Shown here one piece after another: positions 1 through 7,323 of a stretch of 26,860 nt of DNA (its first letter is position 1; each line of letters begins with the position of its first letter). Made by a program: the position numbers and the translations under genes. The stretch is from assembly GCA_937891425.1 (NCBI GenBank), contig CALAGD010000074.1, positions 1-26,860 on the forward strand. Direction: 5' to 3'. This DNA is from an uncultured Pigmentiphaga sp. GTDB taxonomy: Bacteria > Pseudomonadota > Gammaproteobacteria > Burkholderiales > Burkholderiaceae_B. The notes below the pieces were generated by a model. That model was not told the DNA's origin. It searched no databases and worked only from the letters and a program-made list of their open reading frames with translations.

Positions 1-98
1 GATTCTTCGGTGAAAACGGGGGTTTTGGCACACGCAGCGGCGAGTTCCTGCAGAAGTGGATGCAGGCGTTTGCCGACTGGGTAACCCGGCACGCCTGA
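1..98 (+). CDS. 3' end of an unidentified gene
   Basis: An open frame runs in from the left edge (codons in phase with base 3) and stops with TGA at 96-98. The visible 31 residues are rich in Phe, Gly and Trp (start FFGENGGFGTRSGEFL, end ADWVTRHA) and codon choice is GC-rich at third positions, so it reads as a genuine C-terminus. I do not recognise the family with confidence. A flavodoxin-like or NADPH-dependent reductase tail would fit loosely, but this is a guess. It converges on livF, and the 155 bases between them hold only an imperfect GC-rich inverted repeat around 107-131 and no other gene I can support. Confidence 0.55.
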   Translation, partial: FFGENGGFGTRSGEFLQKWMQAFADWVTRHA

Positions 99-253
99 GC
101 GTGTACGCGGCCGGGTGGCCTGCCCGCCCGCAGCGAACCGACGGCGCGGGACGCACGTAGGGGATCGCGCAGCGGGTGTGTACCCCGGTGTCGTCTGCGG
201 AGGGCGTCGATGCGGTTGCGAGCCGAGCCGGGCAACATGCACGGCGGGTTCGG

Positions 254-1003
254 CTACATGCCAAGATAGGCGGCGCGAACGTCGTCGTTGCTCAGAAGTT
301 CTTCGCCGCTGCCACTGAGCGCTACCTTGCCGGTTTCCAGCACGTAGGCACGGTGGGCCAGCCCCAGCGCCGCATAGGCGTTCTGCTCAACCAGCAGGAT
401 GGTCATGCCCTGGGCACTCAGTTTCCTGATGACCTCGAAGATCTCGGCCACCAGGATCGGGGCCAGTCCCATCGAGGGCTCGTCAAGCAACAGCAGGCGG
501 GGGCGACCCATCAGCGCGCGCCCGATGGCCAGCATCTGCTGCTGTCCGCCCGAGAGCGAACCCGCCGGCTGATGGCGCCGCTCTTTCAGGATGGGGAACA
601 TCGTGTACACCTGTTCCAGCCCTTCATCGCTTTCGGCGGTGGTGCGCGTGTAGGCCCCCAGCCGGAGGTTGTCCTCAATCGACAGGGGGGCGAACACGAG
701 TCGGCCTTCCGGACTATGGCAGATGCCGCGGCGTACCCTGAGGTCGGAGCGCAGGTGGCTGATGTCTTCACCGTCGAATTCGATGCGCCCGGATGTGATG
801 GGCTGCACACCGGAGATCGCGCGCAGGAAGGTGGTCTTGCCGGCACCGTTGGCACCGACGAGGGCAACCGTCTGACCCTGCCGTACCTCGATATCGACGC
901 CCTTCAGCGCCTTCACTCGGCCGTAGGCGCTTTCCAAAGCGGTGACCTTCAGCAGCGTCCTGCCGGTGGTGCCAGAGCCGGCGACAGGCAGTTGTGTGGT
1001 CAT
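254..1003 (-). CDS. livF: LivF-type branched-chain amino acid ABC transporter ATPase
   Basis: Second ATPase of a Liv-type (HAAT family) importer; it hydrolyses ATP on the cytoplasmic face to drive uptake through LivHM. Visible motifs: Walker A GANGAGKT (residues 50-57), the Q-loop region ending in CHSPEGRLVF that is typical of LivF, signature LSGGQ (150-154), and Walker B LLLLDEP (170-176) followed by SMGL. Length (249 aa) is a little above the usual 233-240 because of a short N-terminal extension before the first beta strand. Its ATG overlaps the livG stop codon as ATGA, so translation is probably coupled. It is the last gene of the livKHMGF operon. The substrate cannot be read from an ATPase; Liv-type systems also carry amides, urea and aromatic compounds. 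Confidence 0.95.
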   Translation of the reverse strand: MTTQLPVAGSGTTGRTLLKVTALESAYGRVKALKGVDIEVRQGQTVALVGANGAGKTTFLRAISGVQPITSGRIEFDGEDISHLRSDLRVRRGICHSPEGRLVFAPLSIEDNLRLGAYTRTTAESDEGLEQVYTMFPILKERRHQPAGSLSGGQQQMLAIGRALMGRPRLLLLDEPSMGLAPILVAEIFEVIRKLSAQGMTILLVEQNAYAALGLAHRAYVLETGKVALSGSGEELLSNDDVRAAYLGM

Positions 1004-1761
1004 GCGTGTCCTCCCAGGTAGGCAGCAATCACATCAGGATTCGTACGCACCTCTTCTGCAGTGCCTTCGGTCAGCTTGCGGCCATACTCCATGACCAGGA
1101 TACGGTCCGACAGGGCCATGACCATTTTCATGTCGTGCTCGACCAGCACCACGGTGACGCCCGATTCGGCCACACGCCGGACCAGCTGGGCGACCTCCTC
1201 GGTCTCGCGCGGGTTGAGCCCGGCGGCCGGTTCATCGAGAAACACCACGCGCGGCTGCATGGCCAGGGCACGGGCGATCTCCAGACGCTTCAGGGCACCG
1301 TAAGGCATGCTGTCGGCGTCCGAATCCAGGAATCGTTCCAGGCCCACGAAGCGCATCAGTTGGGCGGCTTCCTCGCGCAGTTCGAGGTCACGCCGGCGGA
1401 TGGAGGGAAACCGCAGCGCTGCCTTCACGAGGTTGCGATTCAGGCGCAGGTGTGCTCCTACCATGACGTTCTCGATCGCGCTCATGTTTGAACAGATCTG
1501 CAGGTTCTGGAACGTGCGCGCCATGCCCAGGGCGGCCAGCTGGTTGGGCGCTTTGCCCACAATGTTTTCGCCCTGCAGCCGGATGGCCCCGTGGTCGGGC
1601 GTGTAGATGCCGGTAATGAGGTTGAACAATGTCGTCTTGCCGGCGCCATTCGGGCCGATCACGGAATAGATCGTACCGGCGGGCACGGAGAAGCTGACAT
1701 CCTGTACCGCCTTGACCCCACCAAATGAAATCGACAGGTTTGAGACTTCCAGCAGGTTCAT
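1000..1761 (-). CDS. livG: LivG-type branched-chain amino acid ABC transporter ATPase
   Basis: First ATPase of the Liv-type importer, partner of LivF. Walker A is GPNGAGKT (residues 36-43). The signature region reads MPYGALKRLEIARAL, a divergent form typical of LivG, and is followed by Walker B VVFLDEP and a switch histidine in LVEHDM. It ends in the BCA_ABC_TP_C-like tail VIAAYLGG. Two starts compete. The ATG at 1767 overlaps the livM stop (ATGA) but has no spacing from any ribosome-binding sequence. The ATG at 1761 has AGGG six bases upstream and is preferred, giving 253 aa. The open frame extends much further upstream, but that part lies over livM in another frame and is not coding. It overlaps livF by four bases. 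Confidence 0.94.
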   Translation of the reverse strand: MNLLEVSNLSISFGGVKAVQDVSFSVPAGTIYSVIGPNGAGKTTLFNLITGIYTPDHGAIRLQGENIVGKAPNQLAALGMARTFQNLQICSNMSAIENVMVGAHLRLNRNLVKAALRFPSIRRRDLELREEAAQLMRFVGLERFLDSDADSMPYGALKRLEIARALAMQPRVVFLDEPAAGLNPRETEEVAQLVRRVAESGVTVVLVEHDMKMVMALSDRILVMEYGRKLTEGTAEEVRTNPDVIAAYLGGHA

Positions 1762-1763
1762 GG

Positions 1764-2696
1764 TCATCCCTGTTTGCGGAATTTTGCGGCCAATGTTGGT
1801 ACAAGACCCTTCGGCATGAATATCATGCAGCCCACCAGAATGGCGCCGAAAACGAGCGTTTCCCAACCGTCGAAGCTGGCAAGTGCCTGCGGCAGCCCAG
1901 TAAGCAGCACGGCGCCGACCAGTGAGCCGAATACTGATGCCATGCCACCGACCACGACCATGGTGAGGAGCTCGATGGAGTGCGGGAAGTCGGAAACGCT
2001 GGGGGTGATGAAGCCGATGTAGTGCGCGGTGATGCTCCCCATGATGCTGGCACACGCGGCCGAGAGCACGAAGATCACCACCTTGTACCGGACCACATCC
2101 ACGCCGGTGACCTTGGCCGCTATTTCAGAGCCATGCAAGGCGCGCAGCGCGCGGCCGAACGGAGAGTCGATCAGGTTGAGGCTGGCCCACAATGAGAACA
2201 CCAGCATGGCCGTCAGCAGCCAGTACCACTGCCAGTCGGACGTGATCGACAGGCCGAAGGCTTCGAGCGTGGGCACGGGCATGCCGTCTGGTCCACCGGT
2301 GTACTGCGACTCGTTGCGCAGCACGATGTTGATGATGATGCCCAGCCCCAGGGTGGCCATGGCCAGATACTGGCCCTTGAGCTTGAGGATAGGGCGCGCC
2401 ACGATGAGCGCCAGAATGCCGGTGAACACCGCTCCGGCGACCAGGGCCGCCAGTGGTGACCAGCCGAAATGCGTGGGAAGGATGGCGGACGCGAAGGCAC
2501 CGATGCCGACGAACCCGGCGTGCCCCAGGCTGATCTGGCCGGCGAAGCCGACCAGCAGGTTCAGCCCGAGCACGATGATCGCGTTGATCTGCATCCTTAT
2601 GATCAGATCGAGATAGAAGCTGTTCGTGACTACGAACGGCAAGACAAGCAGTACCGCCAGAACGATGGACAGGCCGATCCGCGCACTTCTGTTCAT
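1764..2696 (-). CDS. livM: LivM-type ABC transporter permease
   Basis: Inner-membrane permease of the Liv-type importer, 310 aa, forming the channel with LivH. The family pattern is clear: hydrophobic N-terminus, the GLNLLVGFAGQISLGHAGF block near residues 44-62, and a LRNESQYTGGPDG segment characteristic of LivM. Around eight hydrophobic segments follow, ending in IFMPKGLVP. The start lies two bases after the livH stop and the stop overlaps the upstream candidate ATG of livG, so the five liv genes form one tight transcription unit. No missing motif or frame interruption was seen. Confidence 0.95.
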   Translation of the reverse strand: MNRSARIGLSIVLAVLLVLPFVVTNSFYLDLIIRMQINAIIVLGLNLLVGFAGQISLGHAGFVGIGAFASAILPTHFGWSPLAALVAGAVFTGILALIVARPILKLKGQYLAMATLGLGIIINIVLRNESQYTGGPDGMPVPTLEAFGLSITSDWQWYWLLTAMLVFSLWASLNLIDSPFGRALRALHGSEIAAKVTGVDVVRYKVVIFVLSAACASIMGSITAHYIGFITPSVSDFPHSIELLTMVVVGGMASVFGSLVGAVLLTGLPQALASFDGWETLVFGAILVGCMIFMPKGLVPTLAAKFRKQG

Positions 2697-2698
2697 GC

Positions 2699-3574
2699 TT
2701 AAACCCTGTCTGTGACCTTCGCGCCGAGCAGACCGCGCGGCATGAAAAAGAGGATGAGGAGAATCAGAACGAACGGTACGGCATCCTTGTAGGCCGACGA
2801 GATGTACCCGGCCGTGAAGGCCTCGATGAGGCCGACCAGCAGGCCACCGATGACCGCACCCAGACCGTTACCCATGCCGCCGAGGACAGCGGCGACGAAT
2901 CCCTTCAGGCCAAGCATGATGCCCACGTCGAACGTGGTGAGCGTGATGGGCGTGATGAGAATGCCACCCAGGGCACCCAGCCCGGCGGACAGGGCGAAGC
3001 TCATGCACAGGACCCAGTTGGTGTTGATGCCGACCAGTTCGGAGGCGACCCGGTTGAACGAGGTCGCCAGCATGGCCTTGCCGGTGAGGGTGCGGTTGAA
3101 GAAGTACCAGAGCGCCAGCACTGCGACCGCCGTAAGCCCCAGTACCCACAGACTCTGGGTAGCGATCATGGCGCCCAGGACCGGAATTGCGGTGTCACCC
3201 GAGAACGCGGGGATGCTGTAGGTTCCCTTGCCGAGCCAGATCTGGATGGCGCCGCGGATGATCATCGAGACACCCAGTGTGATGATGATCAGCGTGAGCA
3301 CGTCGGCGTTCTTAACCGGTTCGATCGTGAGTTTTTCCATGAGCACGCCCACTGCCGCCGGCACCAGGACGGCGAGTGCCAGTGCCACCGGCATGGGGAG
3401 GCCCGAACGGAGGAAATACGCGGCCAGCATCCCGCCCAGCATGACGAATTCGCCCTGAGCAAAATTGATGACATTGCTGGCATTGAAAATCAGCGTGAAA
3501 CCCAGCGCCACCAGCGCGTAGATCGCGCCAACCGTGAGGCCGGACAGCAGGAATTGGAGAAATTGAGCAAGCAT
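2699..3574 (-). CDS. livH: LivH-type ABC transporter permease
   Basis: Inner-membrane permease, 291 aa, partner of LivM. It opens with QFLLSGLTVGAIYALVALGF and continues NASNVINFAQGEFVMLGGM, both hallmark LivH segments. Further hydrophobic helices lead to the conserved ALGGILITPI and VAAVLGGMGNGLGAVIGG blocks and a C-terminal FFMPRGLLG. It follows livK after 77 bases containing a strong perfect hairpin, so its expression may be lower than that of livK. The rest of the operon follows with essentially no spacing. Confidence 0.95.
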   Translation of the reverse strand: MLAQFLQFLLSGLTVGAIYALVALGFTLIFNASNVINFAQGEFVMLGGMLAAYFLRSGLPMPVALALAVLVPAAVGVLMEKLTIEPVKNADVLTLIIITLGVSMIIRGAIQIWLGKGTYSIPAFSGDTAIPVLGAMIATQSLWVLGLTAVAVLALWYFFNRTLTGKAMLATSFNRVASELVGINTNWVLCMSFALSAGLGALGGILITPITLTTFDVGIMLGLKGFVAAVLGGMGNGLGAVIGGLLVGLIEAFTAGYISSAYKDAVPFVLILLILFFMPRGLLGAKVTDRV

Positions 3575-3600
3575 CGGAACGTCTCAGGTAACGGACGAAA

Positions 3601-3624
3601 GTCCGGCTGCCTGCGCAGCCGGAC
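3601..3624 (-). terminator. Hairpin between livK and livH (attenuator or RNA stabiliser)
   Basis: Perfect inverted repeat: ten-base arms GTCCGGCTGC and GCAGCCGGAC around a four-base loop, in the livK-livH gap. On the transcribed (minus) strand it is followed only by TTTCG, so it is not a full intrinsic terminator. Binding-protein genes are often expressed above their permease genes through such intercistronic hairpins, which cause partial termination or protect the upstream mRNA end. That role is inferred here. Confidence 0.6.
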
Positions 3625-3651
3625 GTGGATCAGGCGGCGGCCATGTAAGAA

Positions 3652-4800
3652 TTACCGGACTTCGGTCCAGGCGCCGTCCTTCACTTGCAGCAGACGCAGC
3701 GACATGACATCCAGACCCATGTGGTCAGTGGGTGTCATGTTGATCTTGCCGCCGGTGCCGATGAAGTCCGTGGTGGACTCAATGGCCTCGCGTACCTTCG
3801 CCTTGTCGGTGGATCCCACCTTCTTGATGGCGTCCAGGACGATCATTAGGTTGTCGTAGGCCTGGCCGCCGAACATGGAAACGCCTTCGTTGAAGCGGGC
3901 CTCATAACGGTTCTTGTAGTTCGTGACGACCTCTTTCTGGAAGTCATCATCGGCGAGCTTGTCGGCGATCAGGAGCGCGGGGGCGAGCGCATACGCGCCT
4001 TCGGCAGCCGGGCCGGCCAGCTTGATGAACTCGTCGGAGCCTACGCCGTGAGCGTGGTACAGGGGCAGGTCGATGCCAAGCTGACGGTAATTCTTGGTAG
4101 CGATGGCAGGCCCCTGGCCGAAGCCGAAGATGAACACCGCCTGGACCCCCGGCGTGTTGCGGATCTTGGTGAGCTGCGGCGTCATGTCGGTATCCTTGGC
4201 ACCGTAGGTTTCGTTGGCCACGATCTCCACGCCGTACTTGGCGGCGACCGCCTCGGTTTCCTTCTTGCCCGACTGCCCGAAACCGCTGGTGTCAGACAGC
4301 AGCGCGATCTTGTTGATGCCGCGCTTTTTCATGTCGATGAATACCCGCTCCGCCGCCTGACGGTCGGTGGTGGAAGCCTTGAAGACCCACTTCTTGACCG
4401 GTTCCACGACGACCACGGCACCTGCCAGCGACATGAACGGTACACCGGCGCGTTCCACCAGCGGTACCATGGCCATGGTGGATCCCGTGGTACTGCCACC
4501 CACGATGAAATCGACCTTGTCGACTTCGATCAGCCGTTTGGCGAATGCATTCGCCTTGCTGGCATCGCTTCCGTCATCGTAATGAATGAGCTGGAGCTCA
4601 CGGCCAATAATCCCTCCTTCCTTGTTGATGTCGTCGACCAGCATCTGCAGGGTCTTGAGCTCGGGATCGCCGAGATAGGCTGCCGGGCCTGTCAGCGAAA
4701 GTACCGACCCGATCCTGATGGGTTCTGCCGCCATGCTTGCAGTCATGGCGCCCACCGCGAGAGTTACACCTGCCAGCCACTTTCTTGCCCACCATTTCAT
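3652..4800 (-). CDS. livK: LivK-type periplasmic substrate-binding protein
   Basis: Periplasmic ligand receptor of the Liv-type importer (Peripla_BP_6 fold), 382 aa. The N-terminus MKWWARKWLAGVTLAVGAMT followed by ASMA then AEP is a Sec signal peptide with probable cleavage near residue 25. The mature protein opens with PIRIGSVLSLTGPAAYLGD and DINKEGGIIGREL, typical of this family. The ATG at 4800 is chosen because AAGGAGA lies six bases upstream; an in-frame ATG at 4824 lacks this. It is first in livKHMGF and is transcribed from a promoter whose -35 region is covered by a 20-base palindrome. The divergent catabolic operon suggests the ligand is not simply leucine but an amide, N-heterocycle or aromatic acid; this is inference. 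Confidence 0.93.
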   Translation of the reverse strand: MKWWARKWLAGVTLAVGAMTASMAAEPIRIGSVLSLTGPAAYLGDPELKTLQMLVDDINKEGGIIGRELQLIHYDDGSDASKANAFAKRLIEVDKVDFIVGGSTTGSTMAMVPLVERAGVPFMSLAGAVVVVEPVKKWVFKASTTDRQAAERVFIDMKKRGINKIALLSDTSGFGQSGKKETEAVAAKYGVEIVANETYGAKDTDMTPQLTKIRNTPGVQAVFIFGFGQGPAIATKNYRQLGIDLPLYHAHGVGSDEFIKLAGPAAEGAYALAPALLIADKLADDDFQKEVVTNYKNRYEARFNEGVSMFGGQAYDNLMIVLDAIKKVGSTDKAKVREAIESTTDFIGTGGKINMTPTDHMGLDVMSLRLLQVKDGAWTEVR

Positions 4801-4857
4801 GTTGCTTCTCCTTAGCCGAGTCATAAATGGATGACGTTTTCATGGGGCCCACGGAAA

Positions 4858-4902
4858 AATATAAGAATCCGCGCTGATTGCGTCTGTATACGCTTATACA
4901 GA
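4858..4902 (-). promoter_or_regulatory. livK promoter with GTA-N8-TAC operator centred at -41.5
   Basis: The minus strand carries a -10 box TATATT at 4863-4858, predicting transcription start near 4851. There is no good -35 hexamer. Its place is taken by a perfect eight-base inverted repeat TCTGTATA-cgct-TATACAGA (4883-4902) whose core is GTA-N8-TAC. The repeat centre lies 41.5 bases upstream of the predicted start, the class II position for Crp/Fnr-family activators. The GTA-N8-TAC to -10 distance is 22 bases, as known for NtcA-activated cyanobacterial promoters. Activation by the Crp/Fnr-family protein encoded at 7324 is inferred. Confidence 0.65.
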
Positions 4903-5014
4903 TTCACCTCCGCACGCACACGGTATCATGGCCGGAACGCCCGTAATGCCTGGAAAATCTCATGTCCGCTCTGGCGGGATTCACTCATGCCATGCGTGCC
5001 ATCGCGAAAGAAAG

Positions 5015-5060
5015 GACGTATATCGGTATACAGACTTGGCGCAGCCATCACTCCTAGAAT
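5015..5060 (+). promoter_or_regulatory. Catabolic operon promoter with second GTA-N8-TAC operator
   Basis: A second, less perfect copy of the same operator, GACGTATA-tcgg-TATACAGA, occupies 5015-5034. The right half is identical to that of the livK-side site, the left half matches in five of eight bases, the spacer is also four bases, and the core is again GTA-N8-TAC. Twenty-three bases downstream is a -10 box TAGAAT (5055-5060), predicting a start near 5066-5067 and placing the operator centre at about -42. The leader then carries AGGAGG before the flavin reductase ATG. The symmetry with the livK promoter suggests one activator drives both transcripts. Confidence 0.62.
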
Positions 5061-5087
5061 TTTTGAACCCAACATTTAGGAGGGAGT

Positions 5088-5570
5088 ATGCGAACGAATC
5101 AGGATCGCTTTCGCAGGCTCATGGGGCGCTTTGTTACCGGCGTAACAGTCATCGCGGTCCGCCATCAGAATGACGTGGCCGGAATGACGGCGAACGCGGT
5201 AACTGCAGTCAGCCTGAATCCGATACTCCTGCTTTGCTGCATTCGTAATGAAAGCGGGATGTTGCCCTTGTTGCTTTCCGGGAAACGTTTCTCGGTCAAT
5301 ATTCTGGCGGCGGGCCAGGACAATGTCTCGCGCTATTACGGCGGGCAGCGTGACGGCGGATCCCCGGCATGCTGGAGGTTCAACGATGCAGGCGTTCCCA
5401 TCCTGGACGGAGCCAACGCCTCGTTCGTGTGTGATGTGCATTTGACGCAAGAGGTGGGAGACCACACGGTCATTTACGGAGAAGTATCCGAGATGCTGGC
5501 CGCGGATCAGGCCTCCCCGGCACTTGTCTATGCCGCCGGACGCTACCACGACCTGATGCTCGTCGCGTGA
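5088..5570 (+). CDS. Flavin reductase (HpaC/RutF-like FMN-binding domain)
   Basis: 160 aa, a full-length single-domain flavin reductase of the flavin_reduct family. Recognisable blocks are FRRLMGRFVTGVTVIAVRH at the N-terminus, MTANAVTAVSLNPILLLCCI (flavin-binding strand and loop), KRFSVNILAAGQDNVSRYY and a late GEVSEM. Family members use NAD(P)H to reduce free FMN or FAD, which diffuses to a partner monooxygenase. The ATG is well placed after AGGAGGGAGT. It is the first gene of the rightward operon and is followed by a monooxygenase of the acyl-CoA dehydrogenase fold, the usual partner in two-component systems (HpaBC, HsaAB and similar). No signal peptide, so cytoplasmic. Cofactor preference cannot be told from sequence alone. 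Confidence 0.88.
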   Translation: MRTNQDRFRRLMGRFVTGVTVIAVRHQNDVAGMTANAVTAVSLNPILLLCCIRNESGMLPLLLSGKRFSVNILAAGQDNVSRYYGGQRDGGSPACWRFNDAGVPILDGANASFVCDVHLTQEVGDHTVIYGEVSEMLAADQASPALVYAAGRYHDLMLVA

Positions 5571-5660
5571 TGCGTACCGTCCGGGGTGGGCTGGTCATGT
5601 TCTGGCAGGCCGGTCATGGCCATGGCGTCCCGCCTGTTTGTCTTTTCGATGGATCATATT

Positions 5661-6848
5661 ATGAGCAACGAAATTCCGAGCGCTGAGTCGCTGATCAGCG
5701 CTGCACGCAACATGATTCCGCTGCTGCGCGAGATGGGTCCGCGGCACGATGAAGAAAAGCGGGTCTCCGACAAGGTCGCGAAGCTGCTGCGTGACAACGG
5801 CTTTTACCGGATCTGCCAGTCACCCGAGAACGGCGGATACGGCATGCGTCCCTCGGTACTGTGGCGGGTCACCCGCGAGATCGCGCGTGGCGACAGCGCG
5901 ACCGCCTGGGTGCTGGGACTGACCGGGCTGCATTCCTGGCTGGCGGGTTTTTTCCCTGCACAGGCCCAGGACGACGTTTTCGCCGGCGGGCGCGATGCGG
6001 TCGTGGTCGCCCTGACCGGCAACGTGGGACGTGGGGTCAGCGTGCGCCTTGAGGACGACCATTATGTGCTTGACGGCAAGTGGACTTATGCCTCGGGCAT
6101 CGACGTCGCCGACTGGGCCGTCGTGCTGGTGGAGGTCGAAGTTGACGGACGCAGGGAGCAACACCTTCTGCTGGTGCCTGCGGCCAGCTTCCGCATCGAC
6201 CACGACAGCTGGAATGTACTCGGCATGCGCGGCACTGGCAGCAAGGACGTCTACCTCGAGAATGAGCGTGTACCGCGTTACCGCGCACTCAACTGGCAGG
6301 AACTGCAACGGCTCAAGGCACCGGGCCTGGAACGGAATCGCGGACCGATGTACCGCATCCCGCACACCAGCCTGTTCGTGATGTCAGTGGCCGCGCCTGT
6401 GGTTTCGGTGGCGTACGGCATGCTGGACCTGTACCTGGACACGGTAAAGAAGCGCATTCCGGCCGGGTTGCGTGCCAGCCAGACCGAAGACCGTTTCTCG
6501 CTTGCCGAGCTGGGCAAAGCGGCCAGCCAGCTGGGGATGGCGTTCAACCTGTTGATGCACGACGTCGATGAAATGTACGATCGTGCCGTGGCGGGTGACG
6601 AATTTACTGTCGACGACCGCACGCGTTACCGTGTCGACGGTGCGATCATCGCCGACACCGCCCTGTCGGCGGCTGATATCCTGGTGCGCAACCTGGGAGG
6701 CAGCCTGTTGCCCAACGGGCCCATCGAGAGGTGTTTCCGCGACCTGCACAGCATGGCCGCACATTTCCTGCTGCAGATCAGCCCCGCGGCCGAACTTCAT
6801 GGCCGCAGCCTGCTGGGTCTTGAACTTCCACCCAACGCCCGGTATTGA
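5661..6848 (+). CDS. Acyl-CoA-dehydrogenase-fold flavin-dependent monooxygenase (oxygenase component)
   Basis: 395 aa from the ATG at 5661 (MSNEIPSAES). The frame is open further upstream, but without family-like sequence. It looks like a group D flavin monooxygenase (HpaB/HsaA/DszC/IacA type) rather than a true acyl-CoA dehydrogenase. N-terminal helices include KLLRDNGFYRICQSPENGGYG. A middle beta domain carries DGKWTYASGIDVADWAVV and GTGSKDVYLENERVP. The C-terminal four-helix part resembles the type-2 acyl-CoA dehydrogenase C-terminal domain and ends RDLHSMAAHFLLQ. Such enzymes take reduced flavin from a separate reductase, encoded 90 bases upstream here, and hydroxylate or N/S-oxidise small aromatic substrates. 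The substrate is unknown. The start is uncertain because only a weak GGA lies seven bases upstream. Confidence 0.83.
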   Translation: MSNEIPSAESLISAARNMIPLLREMGPRHDEEKRVSDKVAKLLRDNGFYRICQSPENGGYGMRPSVLWRVTREIARGDSATAWVLGLTGLHSWLAGFFPAQAQDDVFAGGRDAVVVALTGNVGRGVSVRLEDDHYVLDGKWTYASGIDVADWAVVLVEVEVDGRREQHLLLVPAASFRIDHDSWNVLGMRGTGSKDVYLENERVPRYRALNWQELQRLKAPGLERNRGPMYRIPHTSLFVMSVAAPVVSVAYGMLDLYLDTVKKRIPAGLRASQTEDRFSLAELGKAASQLGMAFNLLMHDVDEMYDRAVAGDEFTVDDRTRYRVDGAIIADTALSAADILVRNLGGSLLPNGPIERCFRDLHSMAAHFLLQISPAAELHGRSLLGLELPPNARY

Positions 6849-6887
6849 ATTTTCCCGCAGTATCCGTTACGCAAGAGGAGATCCTGA

Positions 6888-7301
6888 ATGAGCAATATAA
6901 AGCGGTTGCGTCTGCCCGAAGACGATCCCACCTTCGGCGGCAACAAGGTGTTCGATCTGTTCAAGTATTCTCCGGCCGTGCGCGCCGGTGGTCTTGTCTT
7001 CATTGCGGGCCAGGTCGGGCTGCGGCCGGACGGTACCGTGCCTGAAAGCGCCGAAGAACAGATCCGGCATGCCTTCACGCGCCTGGGTGCCATCCTGAAG
7101 CATGAGGGTCTCGGGTTCGAGCACCTGGTCGAGCTGGTCTCGTACCATGTTGATGTCGAGAACCAGTTGCCCGTGTTCCGTGCCGTGAAAGATGAGTTCA
7201 TCACGAGCGACTTCCCGGCCTGGACGATCATCGGTGTCGCAAGCCTGGCGCGCCCGACGCTGCTAGTGGAAATCAAGGCCGTCGCGGCAGTGCCCGCCTG
7301 A
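6888..7301 (+). CDS. RidA/YjgF/UK114-family protein lacking the imine-binding arginine
   Basis: 137 aa, complete. Family features: VFIAGQVGLRPDGTVP (residues 37-52), the EQIRHAFTRLGAILKHEGL helix, and a C-terminal SLARPTLLVEIKAVAAV strand. Canonical RidA enzymes hydrolyse reactive enamines and imines using an arginine in a PAR motif; here that position reads PAW (Trp112), while the later Glu128 is kept. That places it outside the classical RidA group and makes ordinary 2-aminoacrylate deamination unlikely. AGGAG lies eight bases before the ATG and the gene starts 39 bases after the monooxygenase, so it belongs to the operon. By analogy with RutC, it may act on an unstable oxidation product, but this is inference. 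Confidence 0.85.
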   Translation: MSNIKRLRLPEDDPTFGGNKVFDLFKYSPAVRAGGLVFIAGQVGLRPDGTVPESAEEQIRHAFTRLGAILKHEGLGFEHLVELVSYHVDVENQLPVFRAVKDEFITSDFPAWTIIGVASLARPTLLVEIKAVAAVPA

Positions 7302-7323
7302 GCGGTCCGGCAGCACGGAAACC

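Noticed and set aside
1762..2055. N-terminal extension of livG and of other genes in the longest open frame (livG, lipA, MFS, alpha/beta hydrolase, DUF2165)
   Set aside because: The extra residues lie over neighbouring genes in another phase or are low-complexity; the internal ATG or GTG with an upstream ribosome-binding site or stop overlap fits the families better.
4048..4815. 255-codon plus-strand frame opposite livK, and similar long frames opposite livF (176-1021) and lipA (9835-10593)
   Set aside because: Same antisense effect; compositions are biased to His, Arg, Gly and Gln and no ribosome-binding site or family pattern is visible.
5661..6848. A beta-oxidation acyl-CoA dehydrogenase
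   Set aside because: The pairing with a flavin reductase and the type-2-like C-terminal domain point to a two-component monooxygenase.
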